This document shows, piece by piece, positions 31,700-44,432 of a stretch of DNA of 64,000 nucleotides; position 1 is the first letter of the stretch, and each line of letters begins with the position of its first letter. The notes under the pieces are model-generated. The model was not told the DNA's origin and did not search any database. It saw only the letters and a program-made list of their open reading frames with translations. Position numbers and translations under genes: made by a program. Origin of the DNA: Actinernus sp. WN-2022 (taxonomy: Eukaryota > Cnidaria > Anthozoa > Actiniaria > Actinernidae); the NCBI GenBank assembly GCA_030867875.1, contig JAOWCC010001589.1, positions 146,355,745-146,419,744 of the forward strand. Reading direction: 5' to 3'.

Positions 31700-34640
31700 A
31701 GCCAATTACATATGCAGTGGGAATATCCGAACAGGGTTATTGTTGCATGCTTTGACCTAAGAAAATTGTACAGGGAATGTTTCCTATTTTAACACTGAAA
31801 TATAGAGATGAGATCTTCCATTACCAAGGCAACAAGAGGCCCTGAGTGTACCCTAGGAATAGGTGAATACATGAATACATGTAGTTCATTGAGTTACAGC
31901 ATATTTTTCTGTCATACATGGTTTGTGCTAGGGGAGCCAGATAATTGATTTACTACTGATGCTCGTGATAATGGAAGGGCTATGTGCAAAAAGGGCGTAA
32001 GTGACTCTTGATCACATTCTAAATTCCCCTTAAATTCCACCTCCAATCGATTATCGATTTTTCTAAAACAGTGTTTTTAAAGATAGCTTGCCATCCAGTA
32101 TCCATGGCAATGAGATCACAAGCTCAATTCATTCGTTAACAAAGTATTATACCATCACATGACTGTTTCCTGCAAAAGGCCTATTTCAACTACTCCCAGT
32201 AATTAAAATAAACCAACTTCACATAACACAGTCTCTGAACTTGACTTGCTCAAAACTATTACAATATTAATTGAGATGTTTTTGTGTATTTTAGAAAACA
32301 ATAAGTTTTAATAGGGATTAAGCAACCCATACTTTTCAACATTTTTAGAAATCAATGCTTTTCAATAGGATTAACGGACTGATAATATTATTCTAACTTC
32401 ACTGTCCAAGCGCAGGTGATATTGTAGCATACATATACATTTAACTTTTCCTTTGGCTAATAGCGTATTTAAAATTAAATATCCCTTGTGAATATTTGGG
32501 AATGTGTCATTCTAAATGTGAAATGAATTATCTATCTAGATCTACCTGCAGTTTTATTTTCGAGTAGAGTGGTGACTTTTCAAATATTATTGCTAGTGTT
32601 CATTTTCTACATCTTGAAGGAGGCTGAAATTTATAACGAAACATGTTATTTCCACTCGTTTTTTTTTCGATCACTAGGGTCGTTCCCGAACGGTGACCGA
32701 GTGAAAGTGCCGACGCTGGCCTGGAACTACTGAGGAATCGGGCCATTTACTACTGATGATGCCATTACTTTTCACAACAACAACGCAATCTGGTACGTTT
32801 TATGTGTGCTTTACTTACAAATATTTCACCCCGTCAGGCCACCTGCGTTTAGGAGCGCCAGGTAAACCCTAATCCTTTCGTTGAATGTGAGAAATTTCCA
32901 TCCAAAGTCCTAGCAAAATTCAACGTCTTGCATTTCCATCGAAGAAATCTTTGGTTTCAGCAAAACTTTGCTCGTGTTTTGGCCACTCATGAGTCATGTG
33001 GTGTTTGTCTTGTCTGAGCCTGTTGGAAGGATTTCCCATGAATGAAGTTAAATAAAACATTAATCTGCTTACATTTGAGAGAAATTTCCTCCCGGGTCCC
33101 CACCATCTTGTTTGCCATTAAATAAATTAAGTGAACCGCAGTGACCCGAGTGATATCGAATCTCATTGGTTGATCCTATCACGTGTTGCTTCTACTCGCT
33201 AACTTACTAGAGTCGCAGAGAAAGAGGTCAATCGATGCAGGACATGTCACATGGCTGGCGCAACGTGTCACGTGACCAGTGCAATCTGATTGGTTGCTGG
33301 CGCAAAATCTCGACACAAAATAAAAATAAACACTTGCGGTAATTCCCATACAAACACACTGGCCGCGTGGCCATGTTGCACCTCATGCCAAATAGTGTCG
33401 ATTACTGCTAGGTCATCTATTCCCCAGTACTGTAAAATTCTGAGAATGTCTCCCACCCAATATAAGTTAAGCCCCTTTGAAAATAAGCCCAATCATACAT
33501 TACTTGACACAAACACTCCTCATAACCTTAGGACTAGACCTAATTGCAGAGGTATCAATATTAAAGTATAACTTTTAATATGGGCACGCTAGCCCTGATA
33601 AAAAAAAGATTTTCACAGGGGCATGGCTCTTAAAGTTTACTTAGGACAAGAATTATTAAGTACAAAGGTAGCTAATTTTGGAATAACTTAATATTCCAAA
33701 TTGAATAGATTAGTACATAAAATATTTTCAAAAAAAAACATGCATGAGATCTTAGCCAAAAAAAAATTGCTGCACAGCAAACTGGAGTAAAAAAAATTCA
33801 TGCAGCTTGAGAATTACCCCCCCCCCCCCCATAACTTTTCTAATGGTCCATCCCTTAGAATTAAAAAGGAATAATCCCCCAGAGTAGCATATGTTTACAT
33901 CACATGATCTGAATTGGGTGTCAACAGCATTAGCCGATTACCTCCATACTATTTCGCATATATCAATACTGCAGATCCTAGCACTAGGGTCAATCCTTTT
34001 GCATAACCAAGCCCTATGAGGGATCCATTATGCTACATGTACAAGGAAACCTACTGAATTAACAAAACAGCTTCTGGGACCTAATGTGTTAAGTGTCAAC
34101 CCCTCTACTGCAATGTAAAGGAGATAAAGTCCCCACAGCCAAGTGACCCAGGAGCTTGAATTGGTATCTTCAATAAATTGATTGATTAATATTCCTCATC
34201 CTACAGGAAAAAAAATAGAGCATTGAATTAGTTTTGTGTTTACAGAAGTTGGAGTCTGGACATTGCTAAAATGGTGACTAATATGTTGTTTTTAATTTTG
34301 AGGGCTGACTATATAATGGCACTATTTTTATAGTATAATATAATTGATACAGTCACTCTGCTTTGGTAATATTCAACTCTAAGATCTCATGTGTTATGGT
34401 CACTTTGCTAAATATACCCAGCTCAAAGATCTTGACAGAACTATACGTCACTCTACAACAGTACCAATAACAAGTCTGAATTTGATACATCTAACTGAGA
34501 CCAGTCTGACCATAATGAGCCTGACCCTCTTTAGAGTAACAATATTACCCCCAACTGATGCCCATTGTCTACATTCCTATCAATTAGATGCAGCTTGCTC
34601 TCTCTAATTCCTTTAATTATGACAGCTTTCAGCAGGCTTT
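31700..34640. other. Non-coding stretch
   Basis: AT-rich, with a C-run at 33821-33834. No gene, terminal repeat or long tandem repeat was seen. Confidence 0.45.
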
Positions 34641-34980
34641 TCTCAGTACTGACTAACTTGAAGTTAATCTTATTTCGGAAAACTTGCCGAAGTGCAAGAA
34701 AAAAATTAGTTCTACATCCCTGAAGCGCTCAGGCAGACTAAGCTGCCAGGACTACCCACTGGATTAACCAACTGGGGATATAGAACTAACTTGAAATCAA
34801 TCCTATTTTGGTAAACTTACTGGAGCTCTACAAAAAAACGTTCTACATCCCTGAATCGCTCAGGCAGACAACTGCTGCCAGGATGAACCAACTGTGGATA
34901 TAGAACTAACTTATTTTTGAAAACTTGCCAGAGCGCTAGAAAAAAGTAAGTTCCATATCCCTGAAGCAGGCCTGGAAATA
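34640..34980 (+). repeat. Diverged tandem repeat, unit 111-131 bp, three copies
   Basis: TCTACATCCCTGAAGCGCTC at 34711 recurs at 34842 and (as TCCATATCCCTGAAGC) at 34953, each preceded by AACTTGCC or AACTTACT and followed by GCCAGGA..AACCAACTG. Only three units, with indels. Confidence 0.7.
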
Positions 34981-35041
34981 ATTTTTCCTACTTGGCAAGG
35001 AAAAACAAGTTTATATGCATGTGGCCATTTTCCTTGACATT

Positions 35042-36309
35042 GGCTGAGGTCACACTCGCCAAAGTTTACTGCAGTAAAGCGCTATTTACTGTAGTAAACC
35101 CTTTTTCGAATGTGACCCCCTTTTCGTAGTTTACCGTTACTAGTAAACTCAACTCTGGTTAGTTACGATAGAAAGGAGGATGAAAAGAAACTTTACTGCA
35201 GTAAACCTACCTGAAAAGGGTGGGTATATCTCGGAGTAAATCTAAACCTTGTTGATTTAGGTGACATGAACTTTTTTTAAGCTTTTATCAGAAAAGTGCA
35301 ATCACGTACTCTGCACAGAAGTAGAAATATTCCCATTCAGTCCTTGCGTTCACACGATCAGTGTTAGGAGGATTTTAACATGCATCGGCAGCCTCATGAG
35401 CTAGTTTCTTCGGTGTACAGTGACAGGGATGTAGCAGTAAATTCAAGGTACATTTGCATTTTTTTTTCATCTAACATATTTTTCTGTACTTGGCATTCAA
35501 AACTAATCATGAATTTTGGTTACCGAAAAACTGTGATATTCACTCAGCAATTCACTCTGTTCACTGCAATCTTACTTTCCTCAACCTCTTTCTAATTGAG
35601 TCATTTCGGTTACAGAGGCACAAAGCCTGCAGATTGGAACGCAAAGAAGGGATCAGTAAATTAAAAGGCACATTACACATACATTGTACATGCACGCCGA
35701 TGTATGCGGCATTAGTTACATACACAAAGTCAGTCTGATTCAACAAGTCCACAAATATAGTCAAAAGTAACACTTGAAACTCTGAAGTCTTTTTTCCAGA
35801 GCGGGTTACGATAGATACGTCTCCGTTCGAACCATCCTTGAGCCGGCCCATGCTTAGCGTGTGTATAAAGCCCGTATAAAGTCAGTTCCGAATTGAACTT
35901 GAAAAATCTTCTCAAAACAATAGATAGAGTTAACTGCAATTGGCAAGTTTGCCTTGAAGGAATATACATCAACAAACATTAAAATGAAGCGAATTCTGTT
36001 AGCTCTCCTAGTGAGCATATATAATGAGTAAAAGAAGAGAAACGAGCAAAACTACACGTTCAGGTTCCATTGCTCAGCCTTTTGCGAATGCCTAAACTTG
36101 AAGGCTAAAATTAGCTTAGGACAGGTAACTGTCATCACTCCGTTTATATAGATACCAGTGTGTCAACAGTACAGCACAAAACTCATCTGGATTTTGTTTA
36201 TCTTTTCATTTGACATGTCGGGTAGGTTTACCCTAGTAAAGAAAGCTCATGAGTTTTACCTCAGTAAAGGCAAATTTACTGAAGTAAACCTTCAAGTGTG
36301 ACCTCAGCC
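35042..36309 (-). mobile_element. Harbinger-like DNA transposon remnant, 1268 bp
   Basis: Both termini read GGCTGAGGTCACACT inward (35042 on the plus strand, 36309 on the minus strand), then GTTTACTGCAGTAAA or GTTTACTTCAGTAAA. ATT is duplicated (35039-35041, 36310-36312), a 3-bp target duplication as in PIF/Harbinger. Subterminal regions contain repeated TTTACT..AGTAAA palindromes at both ends. It contains a transposase remnant at 35975-35730. Confidence 0.8.
35730..35975 (-). pseudogene. Transposase N-terminal remnant in the Harbinger-like element
   Basis: The minus frame contains GWFERRRIYRNPLWKKDFRV then SSVTFDYICGLV, matching the W..FR.S..TF..L pattern that opens DDE_Tnp_4 transposases. 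The DDE core is missing. Confidence 0.55.
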
Positions 36310-36312
36310 ATT

Positions 36313-37560
36313 ATTATTTTGTCTATTTGTAGCTTACAGGAAGTGTGCACTTTTACCTAGCGCCGGAAGTTATCATATAATTAGCATATTGATGGCCGCG
36401 CTGAGACACGAGGTTCACTATGGTTTTGACTTTTTGTGTTATTCTTTTCATTATTTACTCGCTTAGAAACGTCGTTGTTAAGTTAGTACTATACTCAAAC
36501 ACAACGCAATGTCCTAAGATTGTAACTAGATGGTTAATTCGAGTCGCCGATGTGTATTTAAGTTGTTACGACACTTCATGTTTTCACTCTGCTCGGTCGC
36601 AGACTGATAAAGGCGACAGAAAGCAAACGGAAACCCAGCAGTTGGACCCTGGGCCACATGCATATACATCGTTTTGGCATAGTTAGTTCGTCCATGAAAT
36701 ACTCATTTACTTTTTATTAGTATTATTAAGGCACCTACCGATGAACATATCTACTAGTAGTAGTAAGTAAATTAGGAATTACTTTAGGCTTACCATCTGT
36801 CGTCTATCATCTCGAACTGTATTATAGTCTTTCGTTTTCCTCAAAACATAACAGCCCATAAATAGCCATTCAGGGTCCAAACGACGTCTTGATGAGTTCA
36901 TAGCTTGGTTCCAAAACTCGTAAACTAGCCAACCTTCTGTAAATCCATCCAAGTTGTAGGAAAATACCGCTCAGAAAGAGCTTAGTTTCGTCGTGGAACC
37001 GGTAAAGTTCATTCGACCGCCGAAACCTGATATAACTCATGAGAGCATGCGTCATAGCGTTGCCGCTGACCGATTAACTGTACTATAGTTACCAGTCTCT
37101 ACTCGTGTATCAGTAGACGCGATTGTACTCGCGGACACAGAGACGAAGAACTGCGGACCCCTGCGGAATAGACCGGACTATTTTCATAATACTAGAAGTA
37201 ATCATAGATTATGAAAGTGCGTTCGACATAATGTTTTTGGCTACCTGCAGTAAAAAACCCTTTGGAGACTGAAAGATTGCTTCAGTGTTCTGGACTACAC
37301 TGTTGATAATAAGAGACGGACTCTTATTTTTAATTGTGGGTGTAAAGTTTTAAATGTTTTCACTAATAATTTATACAACCTGTATAACAAGGAATGCAGC
37401 TTATCAAATTGCTGTACTATTAAACACGGACCGTGTTTGCTTGTTGTAGCTCGAGAATGGGGTTTTGGAAATGGCCCAGAAGTAGTACACACTTTTCTAA
37501 GGCTTTAATAAATCGTACCTACGTACTTTTTTGGCAACATTGCATTTGATTGAAGAAATG
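36313..37560. other. Non-coding stretch
   Basis: A plus-strand frame of 88 codons at 36420 starts with a hydrophobic segment (LTFCVILFIIYSLRNVVV), but nothing else supports a gene. No other structure was seen. Confidence 0.35.
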
Positions 37561-37568
37561 TTATATTA

Positions 37569-37808
37569 GAGCGTATTTCAATTGAGTGTCAGAAGTGTTT
37601 TGGTTTTGCGTTTACTAAGCTCTCCTATTGGCTGAGAAAGTAAACCAACCAATCAGAATCCAAAGTAAAACCAAACGCAAATTGGTTTTGGCTTTGGTTT
37701 GGTTTGTCATTGGCTCACAGGGAAGCCATTTATGAATTACTTGTGATTACTCGCTCCTATTGTGGGTAATTTGCGTTTGGTTTCACAACACTCAACTGAA
37801 AACCGCTC
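37569..37808. mobile_element. MITE, 240 bp, TA target duplication
   Basis: Inverted ends GAGCGTATTTCAATTGAGTG (left) and CACTCAACTGAAAACCGCTC (right), about 20 bp with a few mismatches, flanked by TA on both sides. The interior has a second inverted pair around TTTGCGTTT and AAACGCAAA. Confidence 0.8.
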
Positions 37809-37810
37809 TA

Positions 37811-38200
37811 CTTACCGAGTGAACCACAGCGCAACGACTCCAAACGACCGCGTGCGCATTTTCACGCGCCAGAACGAGGTTAATTTATTCAAAATGGAAA
37901 AAAAAAGATACACGATCACAACAAAATTCTCGATTTCTCTTGCCTGTGAGACACAGGGAACCCAACGGACACCAGATTAGGATGGCGTTCTCCTTCGTCG
38001 AACGCAATTATTTTGTACTATAGTATATTTTTGATTTATTAATGTATAAGCAATTTACATGCTAATTTCCTCACAAAATAGAGACTATTTAAATAGTTCT
38101 CTGTATCTGAGAAAATTTCTGGACTCTGCTTTATGTTTTACCCACACGTGGTCTACCGCATAGGAATCAGCTCAGAACACTTGACTTCATGCTTATGTGG
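37811..38200. other. Non-coding stretch
   Basis: Nothing recognised. Confidence 0.4.
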
Positions 38201-38214
38201 TTTCAAAGAGCTTT

Positions 38215-38555
38215 TAGTTAACTCCAAGGTAGAGTTAATTCAACTACTTTGGTTGAGTGATTTCAACTCCTTAAATTTTACCCCAAATTGGGAATAATTT
38301 CAACTCTATCTCTGAAATGACAAGAGTAAAAACAACTCCTAACTTGGAGTTAAATGGTCAAGCATTGCAATAACTTTTTTGAGGGAGTTAAATTGACTCC
38401 AATAGAGAGTACAGCAAACTTCAATTTCCAAGTGGGAGTTAAATGAACTCCTTTACTGGAGTGAAACTAACTCCAAAAAAGTTACTCTATACTCTAGAGT
38501 TATTTTAACACACTTACTAGAGTAAAAATAACTTCCTGAAAATAACAGTGTATAA
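38215..38555. repeat. Field of AACTCC / GGAGTT inverted words
   Basis: About a dozen AACTCC- or GAGTTA-type words in both orientations in 340 bp (e.g. TTAACTCC 38219, TTGGAGTTAA 38344, GGGAGTTAAAT 38435, CTAACTCC 38468). Probably a MITE-like sequence with degenerate internal palindromes; ends not defined. Confidence 0.55.
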
Positions 38556-38559
38556 TCCA

Positions 38560-40465
38560 TATGCGCTTTTAAGTAGCTGGAAATCATTTTTGTTTTCTCA
38601 TAAATATATCCGTGTCCTTCCCTGCTAGCAGAATCTCTATTACGGCTGGCCTTCCATATACTGCGTAAGCCGTCGCAAACAGTTTCGATGTATTGATTAA
38701 CGCGAGAGGAAGTTTGGAGTTGAAATCTTTGAACTTAACTGACTGTGTCAAAATACGGTAGTTATGTTTATCAATTCCGTTGATATTTCCGTAGTCAGTT
38801 GTGTTTAAAGGTCTTTATCTAAAGTCTTCAAATACTCTAACCGTGCCGACGTCCTTATAATGCCGTTACTGCCGACTGACAGAAACTAAAAAAAAGAAAA
38901 AGAAAATGGCCAGAGAATATCAAACGCCTGCCAGTCGCGGGCTAAGTTACACTAAGTGCATTGAGTTATATCAATGAGCTTTACATTTTGTACAGCTAGG
39001 GTACTTGCATGTTCAACTTGACAAACATATTTCAGTCATCCACGTGCGACCCTTTTACAGCCGAGTAGTTCTGAGTCCCTTCTGAGTCTTGTATTATTTC
39101 CAGTTAGATGATTATTTAGGTCATTTTATATATAGTTATTTTAAAGGTTTTCAGGGATACGTTTGCAAGATAATTTCGTTCTGGTCTCAGGTTTTTTCAG
39201 GGAAGAAAGCGAGCCGCGAAGCGGTAAGGAGAGAATCATAAATCTACACACGTGTATGTGTTAACTGATACTAAGGGGAAAAAGTGGTGTTAAACTGAGG
39301 TGATGAAATTTTGCGTGTCACATTATTGGGACTCCAAGGGAGCACTCTGTCAACACTGTTATTGTCTTTAAGCTTCCCTGTGGCTGGAACGTGGTCATTT
39401 CAGATGACCACGTTAGCGGTATATAAGGCCTGCGGCTCCTCATGTGATACAGAACATTAGTTACATTACAATGTATGTAGCTCAGTAGAACCATATATAC
39501 TGCTCTGAAAGTACAATGGGAGACTGAAATAAGCATTTAAAAATTGAGATTAAACGAACATTTTAAGAATAAGTTATTTTCTTGACTAACAGTAGAAGAA
39601 AACAAAAGCCTAGATCATGGAGTCTGTTGTCTTGACTTAAAGTGCATCTAAGCCCAAGCCAGTTATCTTTGATATCGATTGTACATGAAGTGGATATTCC
39701 AAAGGTAGAATATTTCTTGATTTGGGTGTTGCATCTACGAGATAAAAAGGTTTATATTTCCAATATGATAATGATGTGATGTCATCACTAACATTTGCCG
39801 AACTTATTTGTGCTTGTGAATTAAGCTATTTTGTAATTTAGATTTTTTCACTTTGATAAGCTTGAAATATAACTTAGAATTTAAAAAATAAGTAATTTGT
39901 CTCTACCAGCATGCTTTTGTATAATAAGCGATGTCACATCATTAGCATATTGGAACTATAACCTTCTGTCACTTTAGCGTGGGCTTTATAAATGGAGGTC
40001 TGGAGCCACCTATCATAGCTTTTTTGGAATATTGGACAACATTTACTTGCCATTGATTCCAATATGATGCTATTAGGTCGAAATGGCTTTTGACTTATAT
40101 TATGTATATATTTTGAAGAAAGAAGATGGGAGAAGGGCCATGTCGGTGTTTGGTAGGATTTCCCGGCATGCTTTGCAGTCATTATGGATAAATTTAGCTT
40201 GCTGTGAAGTGCTTATGGACAGAATGGCTTGGTGCTAGGCAAGTTTAGGTTTGAGACAGTAAGTGAGGTTAGTGCCAACATGAAACTCTAAATTTTATGT
40301 GAAATATGCATATAAGTGAGAAAATGTAGAATCTGAGGAGAAATAATGTTTTTGGGAAGTGCTATTTTAGTGCTATTTTAGATGTGAAATAATGTTAACT
40401 GAAAGTCCACCTAACCCCATTTTACAATTTTTATACATATGCGAATAATGTTTTGGCTTAAACAG
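38560..40465. other. Non-coding stretch
   Basis: AT-rich. A short inverted repeat ACGTGGTCATTTCAGATGAC..ACGT lies near 39390. No gene or element recognised. Confidence 0.4.
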
Positions 40466-40469
40466 AGAA

Positions 40470-40799
40470 CTTGTTTGAAATAGTGAAAATTTGACCTTTC
40501 CTGACCCATGACTACGTAAGAAAAGACTGGGTCGATTCTGGATCTTACGTCACCTCATTAATGCATTATTCTCCATGGCGCCTTTCTATCACAGCAACAT
40601 CAATATATGTGTATAGAGAATTTATACAGTCTGTGAGTTGTCAGTAAAGAAAACAGTTATTTTAGACAAAATGCTAAACATTTATCCTACTTCTTGCAAA
40701 GTCTAATGAATTAGATGACGTAAGATCCAGAATCGACCCAGGCTTCTTCTTACGCGGTCATGGGTCAGGGAAGGTCAAATTTTCACCATTTCAAACAAG
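40470..40799. mobile_element. Foldback MITE with 80-bp arms
   Basis: CTTGTTTGAAATAGTGAAAA (40470 on) and its inverted copy ending TTTCAAACAAG (40799) extend for about 80 bp, including GACCCATGA and GGTCGATTCTGGATCTTACG. The central spacer is about 150 bp. No coding capacity. Confidence 0.85.
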
Positions 40800-41700
40800 C
40801 CTAGAACATAAAGTATTCTTTGTAAGCGAAAACTTTCTTCGCAGAAGTACTCAAAACCTTTCAAAGATTCATTTTTAAAATGCCTAATGAAATTCAATAG
40901 GATCGTTTGTCTATACATTATGCTGTGTAGGAATCTCAGGACTCTGTAAGATTGAAACCCTCAAAGAAAGTAACCATTAAAAAACGAGTATATTCGTCTT
41001 TAGCAGTACAAGGGTTAAAACCTTCATAACTGAAAGACAGACAGACAGCGATTGTTTTATTGGCACTTTGTAAAAAATAATTTTACATGAGAGGGAGTCC
41101 AATAATAATAGCAGACTGAACAAAAACTGAATTTAAACCACAGAAAAGATTATCTGGCTACTGGTACCAAGGATGTAAATGGTGGATTTGATATTAGGCT
41201 TCAATTTAATATCGTGTTTTTTTTTAATGAAACAACTTCTTGGAGGAAGCTCACACTAAAGACAGTTACTAGCTTGACTCCTCTTCAAAAACGAACAATG
41301 TATTACCTTAGTCTAAAATAAGTATTTTTCGTATAATCTGAACAAAGTAGATGATTGTTTGACCGAAAATCATATTATTTCTGGTGACATAGTCCCCTTT
41401 GAAGGATTGGACTTCACCGGCAAAAATCTGAGAAAAGGTAAATATCTGACTTCAACGATATTCAAATATAACTGCATTCCGTCCTATGCACCACCGACTC
41501 TTACTTTGCATTCATGAAAAAGTGATGCTAAGTGTCGGTCATGTAGATTGTAAGCACTTTTCGTAAAGTCAATGAGTTAGTAACTAAATGCAAACAAACC
41601 ATTATCAGCTTTAATAACTGTGTCAATAGGTTGAAACATATTTGGCGTTTTTGCTTTCAATATGGTTACAAACCTGTAAGTCAGTACTCAAATCAGATAA
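40800..41700. other. Non-coding stretch
   Basis: Nothing recognised. Confidence 0.4.
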
Positions 41701-41885
41701 CTATGATACCCAGTATACGTAATCATTATACATCGTACAAGGACACCTTATACATGGTTTAAGGACTCGTATGATATACGGGTCATGATATGACCAGGAT
41801 ACGCCAAAGTCCTTATATCACCTTGTATGACCATTATACCATATGTATAACGAATCATTGTATGTCCTTATACAGACCATTTCAT
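41700..41885. repeat. Degenerate GTATA/TATAC repeat
   Basis: Words such as GTATAC, TATACA, TATACG and CCTTATAC recur every 12-20 bp on both strands over 185 bp, overlapping the end of the minus-strand gene relic. Confidence 0.5.
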
Positions 41886-43793
41886 GCAGTGCTAGGATTG
41901 GCATGAATCCTACCTTAGTTACGGGTTCCTGTTCACTTTGAGGTAGGGACTGGTTGAACTCTGTCCATCCACTTTTGACTACATCTTTGTGTTGTAGCAT
42001 GTTGAATGCAAGATCAGCTGCTTGCGCGGCACGTTTAGCATCTTGGTCCTTCTCAACTGCCGTTTTAAACACTGAACAGCATTTCTTCACCTCTACTGGC
42101 TCGATCTTATCCATCGATTCCGAGACGCTTAGACTGTACTTACTTGATGGCTTTAAGTTATCAAGCAATGAGACAGTTTCTGGTCCTCGTTGCCATGCTG
42201 CCATTTGCGTCGCATGAAATGTGTTTTGCCAGCCATTGTTTAATCTAGAATGTCAATATTGTCCGCTGAAAAGTGGACAAATTTACCATGAACCAAATTT
42301 TGGTGGAATAACACAACCAGTTTCTGGTTCCAAAGACGGAAACGCCTGACTAGACCTTTGGACCTTGTGACTTGATAAAGTGTGTTTCCCATCCCGATGT
42401 GCTTAGGTGTCCATTTCTTTCCGCCACTTACTCCATAGACAATGTCCTGAGCAGTTGGAAGCACCGCGTCTCAGCTTCCTTCTCGTCGGCCGTTTCCCCG
42501 TCTAGAATCCTTTGACCACCAAACAAGAGCCGCAAGAACATGTACAAGCTTTCGGGAACGCAATCAATGACATCCAGCTCATTGACTCTGAGTTCTTGGT
42601 GACTAGGCTTTTCCATTAGATATTTGCGTATCTTTAATGCAACATGGACAAGACAAAGGAATGTATCTTCGTGACGCTCGTACGCAGGCATTGTAAGCAA
42701 GTCATCTCTTTCAACTGCGCTCTCACTGGCTAATTGCGACACAGCAATATTGACATATTTGCTTGGGATGAGCAGGGTATGACGGTCAAATGGACCTTTT
42801 TCCAAGGAATGGACGCAAACTATTACGTTTCCAAGGGTTTGCATGAGCTTATCCTTAAATGTTGATCTTCGACTGATGTAAGACCTTGGAATTTCAATCT
42901 CCGTTTTCTCAGCCAAAGTAGTATATCTGTCCCATGCATTACTTAGCCTGATAACATGTCCCTTTTCAGCGGCATATTCCAACTCTTCGCACAACCAAAT
43001 CATTGGGAGATCACTGTCCCTTGTAACACGCTTGGCTTTCTCTGCAGACCTTTTATGTTAAGATAGAAAACATTTTAAAAACATATTTTTATTACATCTG
43101 AACTTTTCCTACCCTGCGAGCAGAGGTTTCTTGTCTCTTTGCCTTTCCTGTCGCGGTTTCTCTTGGCAAACTTTTCCGTATATTTATGATTATTATTAGA
43201 TCTAATCAATTTTTACTATTGTATATTATTCATATTATTAGTAAATTGTAAACACTTATAATTCTAGTGATAATATAATATATAAATGCTATATATTATT
43301 ACCTCTTAAATGCGCTCAAGCAGGGCAAATGATACGCTCCTTCGGCGGCTATCAAATCCAACACACCCGCTAAACGAAGACGAAGTTTGTATTTGAGTTT
43401 TGCAGCTTCGATAATCTGCTCACTCATTTTGAACGTCATTACAGATGACAATCGTTCCTTTGAGTTTTCATTTTGACAGAATATACACATGTCCCAGTTG
43501 AGTTGCTGTAGTCGACTACGTGTCTTGCGAGGGCTGTACTGTGCATAGCAGTTACCATGCCAAACAATCGAAACATCACCAGCTTTTCCAAGTATTTCTT
43601 CCAACCGATCGATTGCCTCCCTGTTAGCTACATACCTGAGCTTCCTTCGCTTAGTCGTAGCTTCACGAACAACATTCCTACTGTATTCAGTAGATTGTCG
43701 AACATCGTCCTTCGGGTTATTACTCCTCTGGCAAAATATAGAGAGCTTTAAAAATACTTCCGAAGATCTTTTCAGGGTTAAAACTGTATCCAT
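41818..43793 (-). pseudogene. Cnidarian multi-copy CIFCQ-family gene, decayed (at least two exons)
   Basis: Exon 1 (43793 to about 43300) has a zinc-ribbon-like part: HGNCYAQYSPRKTRSRLQQL, then CIFCQNENSKERL and DLIAAEGAYHLPCLSAF, conserved Cys/His pairs of a large family seen in cnidarian genomes. A donor AAGAG|GTAATA near 43300 pairs with an acceptor AAAAG at 43050. Splicing gives an open frame through 43003-42428 (RDSDLPMIWLCEELEYAAEK). A frameshift near 42450 leads to DIVYGVSGGKKWTPKHIGMG and HFSADNIDILD, and another to MAAWQRGPETVSLL at 42204. The family is probably a domesticated or mobile-element gene; its biochemical role is unknown to me. Confidence 0.6.
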
Positions 43794-43835
43794 ACCTGCA
43801 GTTTGAAAGAAAACCTACTGCAAGCGAACCCGAAC

Positions 43836-43923
43836 ATGGCTACTGACATTGAAACGAGAAATGGACAATCTGTCGAGATGCTAAAAAAGGCGAGACAGCT
43901 TTCAGACAATCTGGCGCCTCTCA
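43836..43923 (+). other. Possible first exon of a divergent transcript
   Basis: ATG at 43836 starts MATDIETRNGQSVEMLKKAR and the frame runs to a donor-like CTCAT|GTATGT at 43924. It faces away from the CIFCQ gene start (43793), so one promoter could serve both. Could be the 5' exon of the DUF6589 relic at 44433; not demonstrated. Confidence 0.3.
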
Positions 43924-44432
43924 TGTATGTGAAATGCAACAATTTTTTCAGTTCTCAGCATAGAAATCTTAATTTTAGATATATTGAGATAACAATTATT
44001 ACATATGAAAAATCGCAACATGCAATGTTTTATGACGTCAAAATATGACGTCATCGGCTGCGCTTTAAAGCGAGACCCCAGTTATCACCTTGATTAAATT
44101 TGTGTAACACAGTGAGACGTAAATGTGTAACTGTTTGTATTAGTGTGTTAAAAGAACGTTAATAAAAAAGTGCGAAAAAAAAACTGTGTAACACGAAGCG
44201 GGATTGTATTTTCACTGGAAGGTCCAAATTTGTTGTATTTGATCAGATAGTTATTCTATTTTACAAATTTATCATTGTAGTGACTTCACTTTTGATGTCG
44301 GTATTTGTGACGTCATTTTCACCCCTTAAATTACAAAATTAGCTTTGGTAACAAGCATTTTTGAATTCAACGGGTCAAGTTACTTTAGTATACTTTTGTT
44401 ACCAACTTTTACTACGAAAAGCCGTCTAGTCT

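Noticed and set aside
36420..36686. 88-codon membrane-protein-like frame
   Set aside because: One hydrophobic stretch only; no splice sites, promoter or homology seen.
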